The notes under the pieces are model-generated. The model ran no database searches. It was not told where the DNA came from and worked only from the letters and a program-made list of their open reading frames with translations. 64,000 nucleotides of DNA from Paracentrotus lividus (taxonomy: Eukaryota; Echinodermata; Echinoidea; Camarodonta; Echinidae), in NCBI GenBank assembly GCA_940671915.1, contig CALNVZ010003434.1, forward strand, positions 13,380,880-13,444,879, in the 5' to 3' direction. Below are positions 36,001 to 47,219 of the stretch, piece by piece. The stretch's first letter is position 1; the number at the start of each line of letters is the position of its first letter. Made by a program: the position numbers and the translations under genes.

Positions 36001-36559
36001 TATAGGCCGGAGCCCAGAAAGGTTTATTTAGTTGAGAAGAGAACATAAGGTTTGATGGTCTATCATTTCAGGACATAGCAAAGAGTCAATAAAATGGATT
36101 GCTGGCAGGCCACATCCTGTACAGGAAGCCGTGAGGGACCAAAAAGGGGGCCTCCAAAATGCATTAAATTAGTTGAAAAAGAGACATGGACAAAATAATG
36201 GTGGATATCGTTCCCTGAGGGGGCAGGTACCATATATAAAATCGGCAATGACAGCAATTTTATCTTGTACGGGGCCCCAAGACAGTACGCCCAAAGGCCC
36301 CACCCATACGATTAAATTAGTTGAAAGAGACATGGCTAATTTCATTTTGCAATGGAAGTATTACACACGCACCGATAACCAAACAGCAATGACAGCAATT
36401 TTTTCCTGTACAAGGGCCCAGACAGTAGCCTAAAGGGCCCTAAATCCCATAACTATATAAATGAGTTGAAAAGAGACATGGCTAATTCCTTTTGCAATGG
36501 AAGTATATAGACACCAGAGATATAACAAAACAGCAATGACAGCAATTTTATCCTACCCC

Positions 36560-37470
36560 ATATACGGGGTAGGTTGTTACACCATACGGGTCAATTGTTC
36601 AAATATGTAAACACACGGGGTAAGTTGACAATGTGAAAATCTCTTATACCATACTTTAATTTCAACTTTCCAGTTTCTTGACATCGTTAATAGTAGATCA
36701 AGTAGAGCTCTAGAATAGACAAAAGTAATAATAGAAAAATAAAAATATAAACACCTGAAAATTGAGACAAAATGTAATTTTTACATATGTAATGTAATTG
36801 GGGTAAGTTGTACATCAACATGGGGTAGGTTGTTGTATACAACCTACCCCATGGGTGATTTTACACACAGAAATCAACTGTAGCACAGTCATTAAGCAGA
36901 ATTACAGGGATGTAGGCTATATTAGTGTAGTGCATACATGTACTATATTTTACAATACCAGATATCATCATGTGCTTCAGTTGTAAGAGCTATTACAAAT
37001 TTCAATTTTTGTCAAAATTTACTTTGAACTGTAAAAAATGGTTTTTGTTGATTTACTTTTTAATAAACAACGGAGGAAACCTCACGACCGCGGTCATTAC
37101 ACAGCTATGTGTAGGCTGGTAATATGAGATTGCCAGATAAATGAGCCACTTCCATTACTACTGATTAATTATGCGAGCACGAACAAGCGCCCTTCACACT
37201 AATTGCATTTATTACAGTACAGCAAAGCCGCGTTCAAAATTTACAGATTATATATCCATATAAGCATATAGACAATGGACCGAAAACTTACAGTAAAAAA
37301 AAAGAGAAATAAAACGAATCAAAAAACAAAACAGAAAAAACACACCTAGCACTCACACGGACAAGAACGAGTAGAAGGCCTGAATGGGACCACCTCTTTT
37401 TCCGGACATAGAACCTGAGCCTTAAAAATGGGCCCTCTAAACCTTGATCCAGCTCCGCTAAAATGCCCAA
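36560..37470. repeat. Left-arm-only segment with GGGGTAGGTTGT repeats
   Basis: This part of the left arm has no counterpart in the right arm. Near its start are ACGGGGTAGGTTGTTACA and ACGGGGTAAGTTGACA, and near 36800-36860 TGGGGTAGGTTGTTGTAT is followed by its inverted copy ATACAACCTACCCCA, giving hairpins. The remainder is AT-rich. A nested insertion in one arm, or a deletion from the other, would explain it. Confidence 0.55.
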
Positions 37471-37844
37471 GACAGTAGCCCTAAAGGGCCCCAAATCCCA
37501 TATAGGCCTAACACATTAAATGAGTTGAAAAAGAGACATGGCTAATTCTTTTGACAATGGAGTATTAGACACCAGAGATACCAAAACAGCAATGACAGCA
37601 ATGACAGCAATTTCATCCTGTACAAGGGCCCAGACAGTAGCCCTAAAATGTCCCCTCCCACGTGTTATTTAGACGAGAGACATGGTCAATTTCTTTTGCC
37701 CCGGAAGTATTACACAACAGGGATAATTAAAACACCAAATGGCCCGTGTTCACGAAGGTGTTCTAAATTAATCAGTCATGCTTAAATATGTTGGTTTAAC
37801 TATGGGTAGACAAGTGTCTAACAATGTGTCTATGGGGTCCACCC

Positions 37845-38215
37845 GCTAGTCATAAGGACCGCTAGTCATACGGACATGCTAGTCATTAATTTGATAAGGG
37901 AGGGCAACAGTCATTATAAGGATCGCTTGTCATAATTAAGGATGAGGGTCGCTATTCATAATCAAAGAAAGGTCGCTATCATAATTAAATACTAGGGTCA
38001 CTATAGTCATAATCAAGTAAGAGGATCGTTATTCATAACAGTGAAAGGGCCACTATTCATAAGGGTAGCCAGTCATAATAGGAGAAAGGGTCGCTATAGT
38101 CATAATAGTATATGGGGGTCGCTAGTCATAATAGGAGAAGAGGTTCACTAGTCATGATAATTGATTGGGTCGCCAGTCGTAATAGTGCGGGTCGCTAGTC
38201 ATACTACTAGATGGG
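37845..38215. repeat. Minisatellite, GGGTCGCTAGTCATAATA unit
   Basis: About a dozen degenerate units of roughly 27-30 bp follow the pattern GGGTCGCTAGTCATAAT plus AGGAGAA or similar. Only about three related units are in the right arm (39365-39450), so the array is expanded or collapsed between the arms. Confidence 0.75.
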
Positions 38216-38832
38216 GTAGTGGTAAAAATAACAAACATCCTCTCAAAAGATTTTTTTTTATAGGTGGATGTTTTGGTTCCAATGAACCTCGTCATATATT
38301 ATGCTGTTACATATGCGAGGACAGCATAGCGACCGAGTATGGAATAAAATGAATTTTGAGACATTAAAAGTGCCCTCTTTTAAAACCTTTAAGCAAAATG
38401 TGATAATGCTTTCGTGATCTATTGATACAAATATAAATCTACTTTCATTAATTAGAGTATCTCTTCCTTTTATACATAACCTGTAGAAATGCTATAAGAA
38501 TCATACTAAGAGGGATGTATCCCTAAGCTCCTCCCATCATTTATAGGGCCAATGCTTTCAACAACACTCTTTCACAATATTTGCCTCCAGCAGCTGGGGA
38601 TATTGCATAGCATTTTTTTTTTTTTAATAAGAAGTGCATGGCGACGAGCGGAAAATTTTGTTGTTTGGAAAGACCTAATGATGACAAAAAAGGCATTACT
38701 AATTATCAAGAATGCACCTTTTCACAAAGAATTGTTGGTGTGACTTTTTTTTTTTCATTTCATTTTCTGTACAATAAGAGCCATTTTAGATAAGAAAATG
38801 GGCTCTCTTAAGATGATGAAAAAGTGGGGGTA

Positions 38833-39046
38833 CACTCTAAAAACTGAAGTGCTAATTTATGGGTGTCGTATAGTGACTGCACTTGAAGTGCTAATCAGCA
38901 CCTGAAGTGCTCTTTTAGCACTTACCAAGTGCTAATTTATCAACAAAAATTGTTTATGGTCGATATTGGATTCGAACCGGGTTCACCTAGACATGGAAGA
39001 GTACCGCTGAGGTTACCAATAGACCAACGGAGATCTCGCCACTATA
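38833..39046. mobile_element. Truncated CACTCTAAA-type TIR element
   Basis: It starts CACTCTAAAAACTGAAGTGC after TA and tracks the 30402 element through GTGACTGCACTTGAAGTGCT, TTATCAACAAAAA and a tRNA-like module (38966-39040, minus, GGTTCGAATCC B-box). It then stops near GAGATCTCGCC without a right terminus. It lies inside the left arm of the foldback structure and is absent from the right arm. Confidence 0.75.
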
Positions 39047-39072
39047 TGCTCCCTGCTTATGTAGGCCTATGA

Positions 39073-39362
39073 ATGAGGATAATAGATTGGGAATCAATTA
39101 TTTTTATAAATATGGTCAGGTATGTATTTACATTATTTTCAAAGAGCAAGTTTTCGTAACAATTGTTTAGAAACATATATATATATTATAGTTGATCATA
39201 CTTCAGTTTGCATAAATTCAATGGGTCAAAACTTTACATACACTATCCAAAACTGGTGGTGATGCTGCTGTTGTTACGAAAACTTGCTCTTTGAAAATAT
39301 GTAAATACCATACCTGACATATTTATAAAAATAATTGATTCCCAATCTATTATCCTCATTCT
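39073..39362. repeat. Central inverted repeat of the foldback structure
   Basis: Arms 39073-39163 and 39273-39362 (about 90 bp) are near-perfect reverse complements, from AATGAGGATAATAGATTGGG to AAGAGCAAGTTTTCGTAACA and their mirrors, around a 109-bp loop. The loop is AT-rich. This is the innermost part of the 35371-40851 symmetry. Confidence 0.9.
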
Positions 39363-40064
39363 TTAATTATGAAATAGCGACCCTCTTCTTTTGATTATGA
39401 ATAGCGACCCTCATCCTTAATTATGACAAGCGATCCTTATGACTAGCGGGTGGACCCCATAGACACATTGTTAGACACTTGTCTACCATATTAACCACAT
39501 ATTTAAGCTATGACTTGATTAATTTAGAACACCTTCGTGAACACGGGCCATTGGTGTTTTAATTATCCCTGTTGTGTAATACCTCCGGGGCACAAAGAAA
39601 TTGACCATGTCTCTCGTCTTAAAAACACGTGGGAGGGGACATTTTAGGGCTACTGTCTGGGCCCTTGTACAGGATGAAATTGCTGTCATGCTGTCATTGC
39701 TGTTTTGGTATCTCTGGTGTTTAATACTTCCATTGCACAAAGGAATTAGCCATGTCTTTTTCAACTCATTTAATCGAATGGGTGGCCTTTGGGCTACTGT
39801 CTGGGGCCCGTACAAGATTTATTGCTGTCATTGCCGATTTTAATTAGGTACCCCCTCAGGAACGATATCCACCAATTTTTGTCCATGTCTTTTCTCAACT
39901 AATAATGCATTTTTGAGGCCCCCTTTTTTGTCCCTCACGTCTTCCTGTACAGGATGTGGCCTGCCACGAATCCATTTTATTGACTCTTTGCTATGTCCTG
40001 ACATGATGACGACATCAAGCTTATGTCTCTCCTGAACTAATAACCTTCTGGGCTCCGGCCTATA

Positions 40065-40800
40065 TCTCGCCAATGTCGACATACAACTTTTATAAGTCGA
40101 CTTGCAGATAACGTATCTCGCCATGCGACATACAACTTTTTATAAGTCGACTTGGCAAGATAACGTATCTCGCCATGTCGACATAAACTTTTTATAAGTC
40201 GACTTGGCAAGATAACGTATCTCGCCATGTCGACATACACTTTTTAAAGTCGACTTGGCAAGATAACGTATCTCGCCATGTCGACATACAACTTTTTATA
40301 AGTCGACTTGGCAAGATAACGTATCTCGCCATGTCGACATACAACTTTTTATAAGTCGACTTGGCAAGATAACGTATCTCGCCATGTCGATCATACAACT
40401 TTTTATAAGTCCACTTGGCAGATACGTATCTCGCCATGTCGACATACAATTTTTATAAGTCGACTTGGCAAGATATGTATCTCGCCATTTTGACATACAA
40501 CTTTTTATAAGTCGACTTGGCAAGATAACGTATCTCGCTATGTCGACATGTAACTTTTATGTCGGACTTGGCAAAGTAACGTATCCTCGCCATTGTCGAC
40601 ATACAACTTTTTATAAGTTGACTTGGCAAGATAACGTATCTCGCCTGTCGCATGTAACGGCATTGTAACTATTTATCTATAAGTCGACTTGGCAAGATAA
40701 GTATCTCGGCCATGTCGACATGTAACTTTATAAGTCGACTTGGCAAGATAAAATATCTCGCCATGTCGACATAATAAGGCTATTAAGTCGACATGGCGAG
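40065..40800. repeat. 53-bp satellite array, right (inverted)
   Basis: Thirteen to fourteen units are in the opposite orientation to 35428-36000, reading GTCGACATACAAC, TTTTTATAAGTCGACTTGGC, AAGATAACGTATCTCGCCAT. The units differ by scattered single-base indels. The outer end mirrors the left array, including AATAAGGCTATTAAGTCGAC. Confidence 0.9.
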
Positions 40801-40851
40801 ATAAAATATCTCACAATCTCGTCAAGTAGATGGCACTTTAAAGCTTCCGTA

Positions 40852-41425
40852 CATTTCAAATTTTCTTTTGTCAGAATGCTAAATGATCATCATGACAAAA
40901 TAATTACGATGGATTATTACGTCACGATCAAAGTGCTATATCACTATTAAGGCCTATAGTTCTTGTGGTCGACACTAATTTGTAATTTCATCACGACTGT
41001 CAGGAAAAATATTCCACATAAAATGTCAACAGAAGGGTATAAAAGTTTGTTCTTAAAAATACACAATATAACAATATTATAATGCATTCGTGTCGCATAA
41101 TAACTCAAAATCCCTTGGCAAAGACTGTTTCTAGGAGTTTCAACACTTTCATTTGAACTTGATTTGGCATTAGTTAGATACAGATGTACGAACTTATATT
41201 AGCATGACTCGAAAGTGGCACTTTTGGCGACGTACTTTTTATATTCAGGTAGTGCAAGGTCAATTCATTACTTCCGGAGGTCAAGTGTGTATATGAGTCA
41301 ATGTTTTGTATCGATTGTATAAAGTTATCATTGGGGTCCCATCTTTTTCTTTCTTTGTTTTGTTGTTATAGAAAGTTCAGCACACTAAACACTATGAAAT
41401 TTAACGCACGGACTTGTCATCATGG
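40852..41425. other. Intergenic DNA, no gene seen
   Basis: AT-rich sequence without a recognised gene or repeat. The short frame beginning near 41301 has no domain. Confidence 0.4.
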
Positions 41426-41426
41426 T

Positions 41427-41676
41427 CATGGTATAGCCAGGGACGTGAGAGGAGACACGTCCCTGGTATCATGTAGTTTGCAGGCACAAACCCATGTTGT
41501 TCGCTTACTAGGGTCTGCAGTTAAGAACTAGATTCACGCGTGTACTGTAGCTTCTCCCAACATTTGACACAGACAGTGAGAATGGAGACTTGTCTCCACT
41601 CTAGACTGAAATTTGTTTAAGTGTCAAATTGAGTCTGTGCTTGCAGACTAGGTATCATGGGTATAGCTATACCATG
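41427..41676. mobile_element. Probable foldback element with an 11-bp perfect hairpin
   Basis: CATGGTATAGC (41427-41437) and GCTATACCATG (41666-41676) are inverted ends. Subterminal TAGTTTGCAGGCACA matches the reverse of TGTGCTTGCAGACTA on the other side. Near the left end, CCAGGGACGTG (41437-41447) and CACGTCCCTGG (41456-41466) form a perfect stem around 8 nt. GGAGACTTGTCTCC forms a small hairpin in the middle. It abuts the next element directly. Confidence 0.55.
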
Positions 41677-41678
41677 TA

Positions 41679-41859
41679 CACTCTAAAAAATGAAATGGTG
41701 GAAAGGGGTAAATCACCCTTTAAAGGGGCCGAGGAGTGACAGCGTTTTTTAAAAGGGTTGAAAATGTGACACCCTTTCCAACACTTTTCGAAAACGCTGT
41801 ACTCCTCGGCCCCTTTAAAGGGTGATTTACCCCTTTCCACCATTTCATTTTTTAGAGTG
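41679..41859. mobile_element. Near-perfect MITE, CACTCTAAAAAATG ends
   Basis: This 181-bp element is flanked by TA at both sides. The TIRs run inward for about 65 bp (CACTCTAAAAAATGAAATGG and onward through ACCCCTTTAAAG-type words) with almost no mismatches, so it is young. There is no coding capacity. It shares termini with the 30402 and 38833 elements. Confidence 0.9.
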
Positions 41860-41861
41860 TA

Positions 41862-42730
41862 GGGTTCAAGTTTGCACCATAATGACCAAATATTGCAATA
41901 TTGCACCCATTCCATAATGCACCGAGAGGGTTCAATGTGGAACACAAGGGGTGTAAATAAGTATGCTCCCAAAATGCGTCATTTATGTGCCAACTTGCAC
42001 CATATTACGTAATACAACAAAGTTGCACCCCGATGTGGTGCATATTTGATACTGTATGTGAAGTCCGAATGTTTGCAATGTTGTTGTTGTTGCTATTTTT
42101 ATGTCAAAGAGGAAGAAATAGGGGTAATGTTAAAATTGTCTTTAGAGTCAGAAAGGCGTTATCACCCTTCTCGCTCTCGAGACCTGGTTTGCATCCCGGG
42201 GTCTTGGCCCATTAACCCCTTCACACCTGCAGAGTTCCGCTCTTCACTGAAGCGTGTGATAGGGGCGGAGATGAGGGATTTAACGGTCACATGCTGCCTA
42301 GGCCATTTGAATGTCGAGGACAACCTATCATTTGGGGTACATAACCATAATCAGGATTTCACACCTAAAGGGAGAGGTTGGGGGGGGGCAATTCATAATT
42401 TCACACCCCACCCACCACTTTTTTTTTTTTTTTACACCTTACATCTGAACCTTAAAGAATGTAGGGTTAGATTGAGGATTGGAACTGGGAGTACATGCTC
42501 ATTATCAGGATTTCACACCTAGGGGTGAGGTGGGGGCGTCGATTTGGGACCCCTTCTTCCTTTCTTTTTTTTATTTATTTTTTTTTGGGGGGGTGGGGCT
42601 CTTTCCATAACCTAACCGACACCTGAAGTTAGGATTGGGGTTAGGCATACTATAGGACAAGGCTTCCTTTACCAGTAGCTCGCACACAATTTAGAGAATT
42701 GCCAATAGATTCTTTCTTTTTTTTTTGCAG
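41862..42730. other. Intergenic DNA with G/T runs
   Basis: It contains a T15 run near 42420, a T-rich/G-run junction at 42568-42593 and repeated AATCAGGATTTCACACCTA words (42350 and 42502). The longer frame here (about 158 codons from 42046) runs through these repeats and has no domain. A T-rich tract ending in GCAG at 42730 could be a splice acceptor. Confidence 0.45.
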
Positions 42731-42828
42731 GTGCCACACCCGACAAATCCACCCGTAGAAAAAAAACTGATGATTATGAATTTCTGGTGAAGTTCAGTAT
42801 TGAGAAGGACATAAATGCACGGTCATGA
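42731..42828 (+). CDS. Possible 3' terminal coding exon, unknown product
   Basis: After a pyrimidine run ending TTTTTTGCAG (42721-42730), reading from GT|GCC gives 31 open codons, ATPDKSTRRKKTDDYEFLVK followed by FSIEKDINARS, then TGA at 42826. The charged, low-hydrophobicity peptide looks like a protein C-terminus, and an AATAAA-type word lies near 43034. It would join in phase from an upstream plus-strand exon that I cannot identify. The evidence is compositional only. Confidence 0.25.
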
Positions 42829-45800
42829 TATAGAGACCTCGATCTCAACCCTATCGTATACCAAACCAATGATGAAATCAATTTTAGGCAGGATTTCACG
42901 TTAATAAGCATAATTATAGGCGACAACACCATGAACATGATGATGATTGAGAGATGACCAGATGAAAATGATTATGATTATAACTGAAGTATTTTCCTAA
43001 ATTACTAAAAAGTCACTGTTGCTTCTTACTGTAAATAAACCCCAAATAATATTATATGCCGTTTATAGAATTTTTTTTTTTAGGGGATTTGTCAGAAACG
43101 ATTATTATCAAAATTTCTACCTCTAAAATGGACTCTTGGATTTGGACAATATTATGACCGAACTTGTCGGGAAAGGATTGTACAACCTCCATATCACCTC
43201 ATGCGCGATCTGAGCTACAAGCTATCAGTGCGTGTCATAATGTGCATGTCAAGAGTACACATTAAAAATTTTATTTCCTAAGCGTCATTACACGCTTCAC
43301 AATAAGTAAAAAAGAGATTATTTTCCCTTTGTGAACTTCATATAATGCGGGTTCCACACTTGAAACAGTGCCGTATGGATAATACAATGTCGCCCTCTAA
43401 CAGCAAAAACATTATTGTGAATAACGAATCACAGAATTCACTGACTTGAGTATAATGGATCTGTTTGTTTTGCACCTTTTTTTTTCGAGACAGGTCAGCT
43501 GTATTGTATTGTATTGTTTTTCGATTTTTTTTTTTTTTTTTTGGTTTTGTTTTTTGTTGTTGTTGTTATTTTGTGTTTATTTTGGATGGAGGAGTCTATC
43601 AAACAAAATGAATACAAGAAGATTAATTTTCATCAGGAAAAGACCAAAAGACATTGATGTCGAGAAAGCAGAGCTAGGTGAAGAAACGAAAATAGGGAAA
43701 AAAAATGTCTTTTTAAGTTCATCTTAATATTCCATCGAAAATGTTTTGAATATAGTTTGTAAACAGGCTATGTTCATGTGTGTGGAAAATACAATTTTAA
43801 AGGGATTTAATTTAATCATCGCATTCCAAGATTGATTATAAATACAAATGTAATTTTCTTCGATAGTTATGATTTTCAATATATCAATCTTAGTAAGATG
43901 ATATATCCTAGCTCCTGGAATGTTTATTGTACACGTTATATTTCCAGATAATAATCGCGCCGTCACCGCAGTTGATAAATCATCTGAATGCGATTTGCAT
44001 ACCGCCCTCTTTAGTTCAAGAAGTATGGAGCAGCTTTTGTAAATTGTTTGTTATAAGTTAATTGTTGTTATAAGTTAATTGTTGTTAATATCAACAAAAT
44101 TGTATATTTTAAACATTATCTTGGAAAACGGATGTTCATATCTTATTATTATATGTCAACAAAACATCATAGCATCCAAAATTTGATATCAACGAAATCA
44201 GACGTTTTGCCCATATTTTTACTATTTCCATATTATGAAAATATTTTCAATCAGCACTGTTGAATATGTTGTTCGCTCAGCCCTCATTATTTCCCATTAA
44301 AATTGGCTTTCTGCATGACTGCATGTGTTTATAGCCATCATTTAATATGGAGTATCTCAGGAATTTAAATCCACCTATTCAGCTTGAGCTATAATGAATG
44401 ATTTAAACGCAGATTTAAGTCACACTCAATGCTTCATCTAACTAATCTCTTTTGGAGTATTGTCGGTGAAATCATTAGGTCCATGACTAATTGTTTGCTT
44501 CACCTCACTTTCGAGTGCAGGTGCCTGGGTTTTGGCAGAATCCTTGAAGAACTCTTAATGCCCTGGGCTGAAGTGTTTCTGAAATATATATTAAAAAGAA
44601 AACAAAATTTAAGAAAGTTATAGAAACGATTTCGTCGCTGAGAACTCCACACTTTATAATCACTGTTAGGGTAAAGCGAATCAAAATGAACCCCGGAATT
44701 GAAAATCTGAGCAAGATGTTGCCTCTTTATCCGTTTGCCTTTCTACGTAATATCGACCATCGAGAAGGAAGGAGTCTCAAGAATTCCTTACAATCCTTAC
44801 AAAAACCAATCTCCTTCCAAAAACACTACAAGGATCCATACTTCATCGTCTCTGACGGGAGCTGTTCAAATTAGTCAGGTACATATCCCCCTGTAACCCC
44901 CCCCCCCCCACCCCCCCCCCCCACCTCCTCCACTTACCTCCCCCTTTTTTGCTTTATTTTGGTTGAACAAGAGTTGGTACAAATTCCCGGATTGTCTAAT
45001 ACTACATGGGCTAAACCCATTTTCTACGAACAATTCTGGTCTCATACATACTTGGTCTAATTCTCACTTGGATAAAGGACAATTTGGTCTGCTTGCCGAT
45101 TCGTCTAATAACCAAATTGACTTCTTCTTCTTCCAGTATGGTACAGTCCACCGCCGGTGAATTATCGTACCGAATTGACGAATATCATTTTCTGCTAATG
45201 TCCAAATGAATATTTTGTTACAGGAAATGACCAACTGGTGTTAGACCAAGTAGAAATTAGACTAAATGGACATTAGCCTACACGAGATAGGAATTAGACA
45301 AAATGGTAAAAAGGCGAAGTTGAAATTAGACCAAAAGGGAATTAGATGAACAAATTGTTGGCTCTCCCTCCCTAACTCCTTATATCTTTAATCTCGTCGT
45401 CTTTTTCCACCCTGGCAAATGTCCCACCCCCCCCCCCCCCGATGGAGCCCCCCAGTTAACCGCCCACTATAATCATATGTGCCTCCCAACATCCGCTTAC
45501 TCCCATGCCTTTCTTATTTATTCCCAGTTTACTTATAATCTTCCCGTTGATGTTTCCATAAATTTCGTCCATCATCTGCAAATCATCACTTGAGAGTGAA
45601 TGATACCATCTCGGTCATTCTGAATCATTTCTTATGCTACGGAAACGTTAGTCACACGTTTTGGCTTGGCACCATGTTCTTTGCAAACTTCAGCTGTAAA
45701 GCGCATGAGGTTTAGACAAAATCAGTCTGTAGTAAGGAAAAATCATGGTAAAATGGGACATTTTCACATTCAGATACACATTTGTATTACATGTAACCTT

Positions 45801-46060
45801 GTAAAAAGTTGGACTAGTTTTGGGGTGAAATGGGACACCCGGGGTGAAATGGGACATCAATAGGGAAGTGCAAAGTCATTAAAACACACACACACACACA
45901 CACACACACAAATACTGATAACACTTGATAATGTTCCATTTTACCACAAATATTTAAAAAAAAAATAATTTCATGTATATACTTTTAAATCTAACTTTTC
46001 TTAAAGAAAATCGTATTAAAATCATTTACAAACCACAAAGATTACGTACAAGTACGAATA
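42829..46060. other. Intergenic DNA with C-runs, (CA)n and a dispersed repeat
   Basis: Poly-C tracts lie near 44898-44923 and 45426. (CA)n is at 45884-45910. From 45030 to 45350, TTGGTCTAATTCTC and ATTAGACCAA words repeat as at 24120-24400. GGTGAAATGGGACA repeats lie near 45820-45855. No gene is recognised. Confidence 0.5.
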
Positions 46061-46063
46061 TGA

Positions 46064-46296
46064 TGCTACAGTCACACAGACACTTACGTATAGTTACGTT
46101 TTTGTTGTTTCAATCTTATTTCATCTTCTATTTAATCATTTCTTGTGTATTTCTTTGTTTTATTGGATGAAAGAAATTATCTCTATTTCCACTGCTGAAT
46201 ATGACGGGAAGGCGTCCGTGGGTATCCGCAGAAAAGAAAATAATTTTTGGACGCAACCGGACGTAACTCAACGTAAGTGTCTGTGTGACTGTAGCA
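46064..46296. mobile_element. MITE, TGCTACAGTCACACAGACAC family
   Basis: The left end TGCTACAGTCACACAGACAC and the right end GTGTCTGTGTGACTGTAGCA are exact inverted copies; ACTTACGTATAGTTACGT continues the TIR with mismatches. Flanks are TGA and TAA, compatible with a 3-bp target. The interior GACGGGAAGGCGTCCGTGGG is related, in reverse, to the copies at 60824 and 61154. It is non-autonomous. Confidence 0.9.
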
Positions 46297-46447
46297 TAAA
46301 GCTGATTCACCTTTTACGCTAATATATTCAAGAATAAAAAACGATACAACTGTCTATAAGTATTAGAGAAAGCATTATCGCCTTCGTTTTCATTTAAAAA
46401 CAAAAGAGATTGTAAATTTCTTTATATCAAATTTCTGGAAGTTGTAT

Positions 46448-46448
<1 letters not shown>

Positions 46449-46510
<62 letters not shown>
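46449..46510. repeat. T62 homopolymer
   Basis: An uninterrupted run of 62 T. It could be a retroposed poly(A) tail on the minus strand or an assembly or sequencing extension; the sequence to its right shows no obvious retroposed gene. Confidence 0.95.
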
Positions 46511-46757
46511 CTTCAAATGATGTCACAGCATACGTCCAAGACGCGTCATATTATCCTCCCCGTGATTTCTTGTCAAACTATTTCATTGAAAAGGGGAATC
46601 AAATTTAGTGTTTGTTTCATCTTTAAAGTTTTCTTGGGTCTCAGATCCAGCCGGTCGCTGCTGGGTGCATGTCATTTTCACTTTCGCAATGTTAGTTTCT
46701 TTTGAATCACGTGACCTCATAGTGAGTTGGTCACCCACTACCATTTCACCCCCGTTT

Positions 46758-47218
46758 CAAACATCTTGAATAGTTGTCTATTGGTCTACAAGAAAATAAT
46801 TGCTGAGTCACTGATAGTCACAAAACTTCTTCCGCAATCTTTCCTTTTGCCTTTCAATTTTTTTTTTAGGTGTGGGGTTTTTTTAAAAATCTTTTTATTG
46901 TGTGGGTATCTTTTTATGGTTTTTCTTTTTTGTTGTCTCTTTTTTTTTTTTTAATATTTATTTTTATTTATTTTTTTTGGGGGGGGGTCTCTTCCTTGTT
47001 TGTTTTATATGAGAGAGGAAATATATATACGAATGGTAAATTAGATCCTGTTATTCAGTGTATACAAAATAATTAATCTACGAGGGCCTAAAACTATGTC
47101 TCTGCATCAGCCCATGCACAAACATCTTGAATAGTTGTCTATTGGTCTACAAGAAAATAATTGCTGAGTCACTGATAGTCACAAAACTTCTTCCGCAATC
47201 TTCCTTTTGCCTTTTTTT
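46758..47218. repeat. Direct duplication, about 100 bp, 361 bp apart
   Basis: CAAACATCTTGAATAGTTGT and the next 80 or so bases recur at 46758 and 47119 with essentially one T-run length difference. Each copy ends in CCTTTTGCCTTT and then a T-rich tract. Between them are T- and G-runs (46968-46987). It could be a real tandem duplication or an assembly repeat around homopolymers. Confidence 0.85.
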
Positions 47219-47219
47219 T

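Larger units (their letters stand above)
35371..40851. repeat. Foldback structure with satellite arms
   Basis: The ends TACGAAG, then TTTAAAGTGCCATCTACTTG on the left, and the reverse complement (CAAGTAGATGGCACTTTAAA, then GCTTCCGTA) on the right, close an asymmetric palindrome. Going inward, each side has a 53-bp array (35428-36000 and 40065-40800), a unique block with CAGGACATAGCAAAGAGTCA or its reverse, and a 130-bp-type repeat with ACAGCAATGACAGCAATTTT. Then follow GCCCGTGTTCACGAAGGTGT and the GTCGCTAGTCATAA minisatellite. The centre is at 39164-39272. The left side has about 0.9 kb and 1.1 kb of extra sequence. No obvious target duplication and no transposase are present. Confidence 0.8.

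Noticed and set aside
40192..40653. Several frames reading MARYVILPSRLIK and similar
   Set aside because: They are direct translations of the 53-bp satellite in shifting frames and appear on both arms.
42046..42522. A 158-codon plus-strand open frame
   Set aside because: It runs through T-rich, G-run and repeated AATCAGGATTTCACACC sequence and shows no domain or conserved-looking segment.
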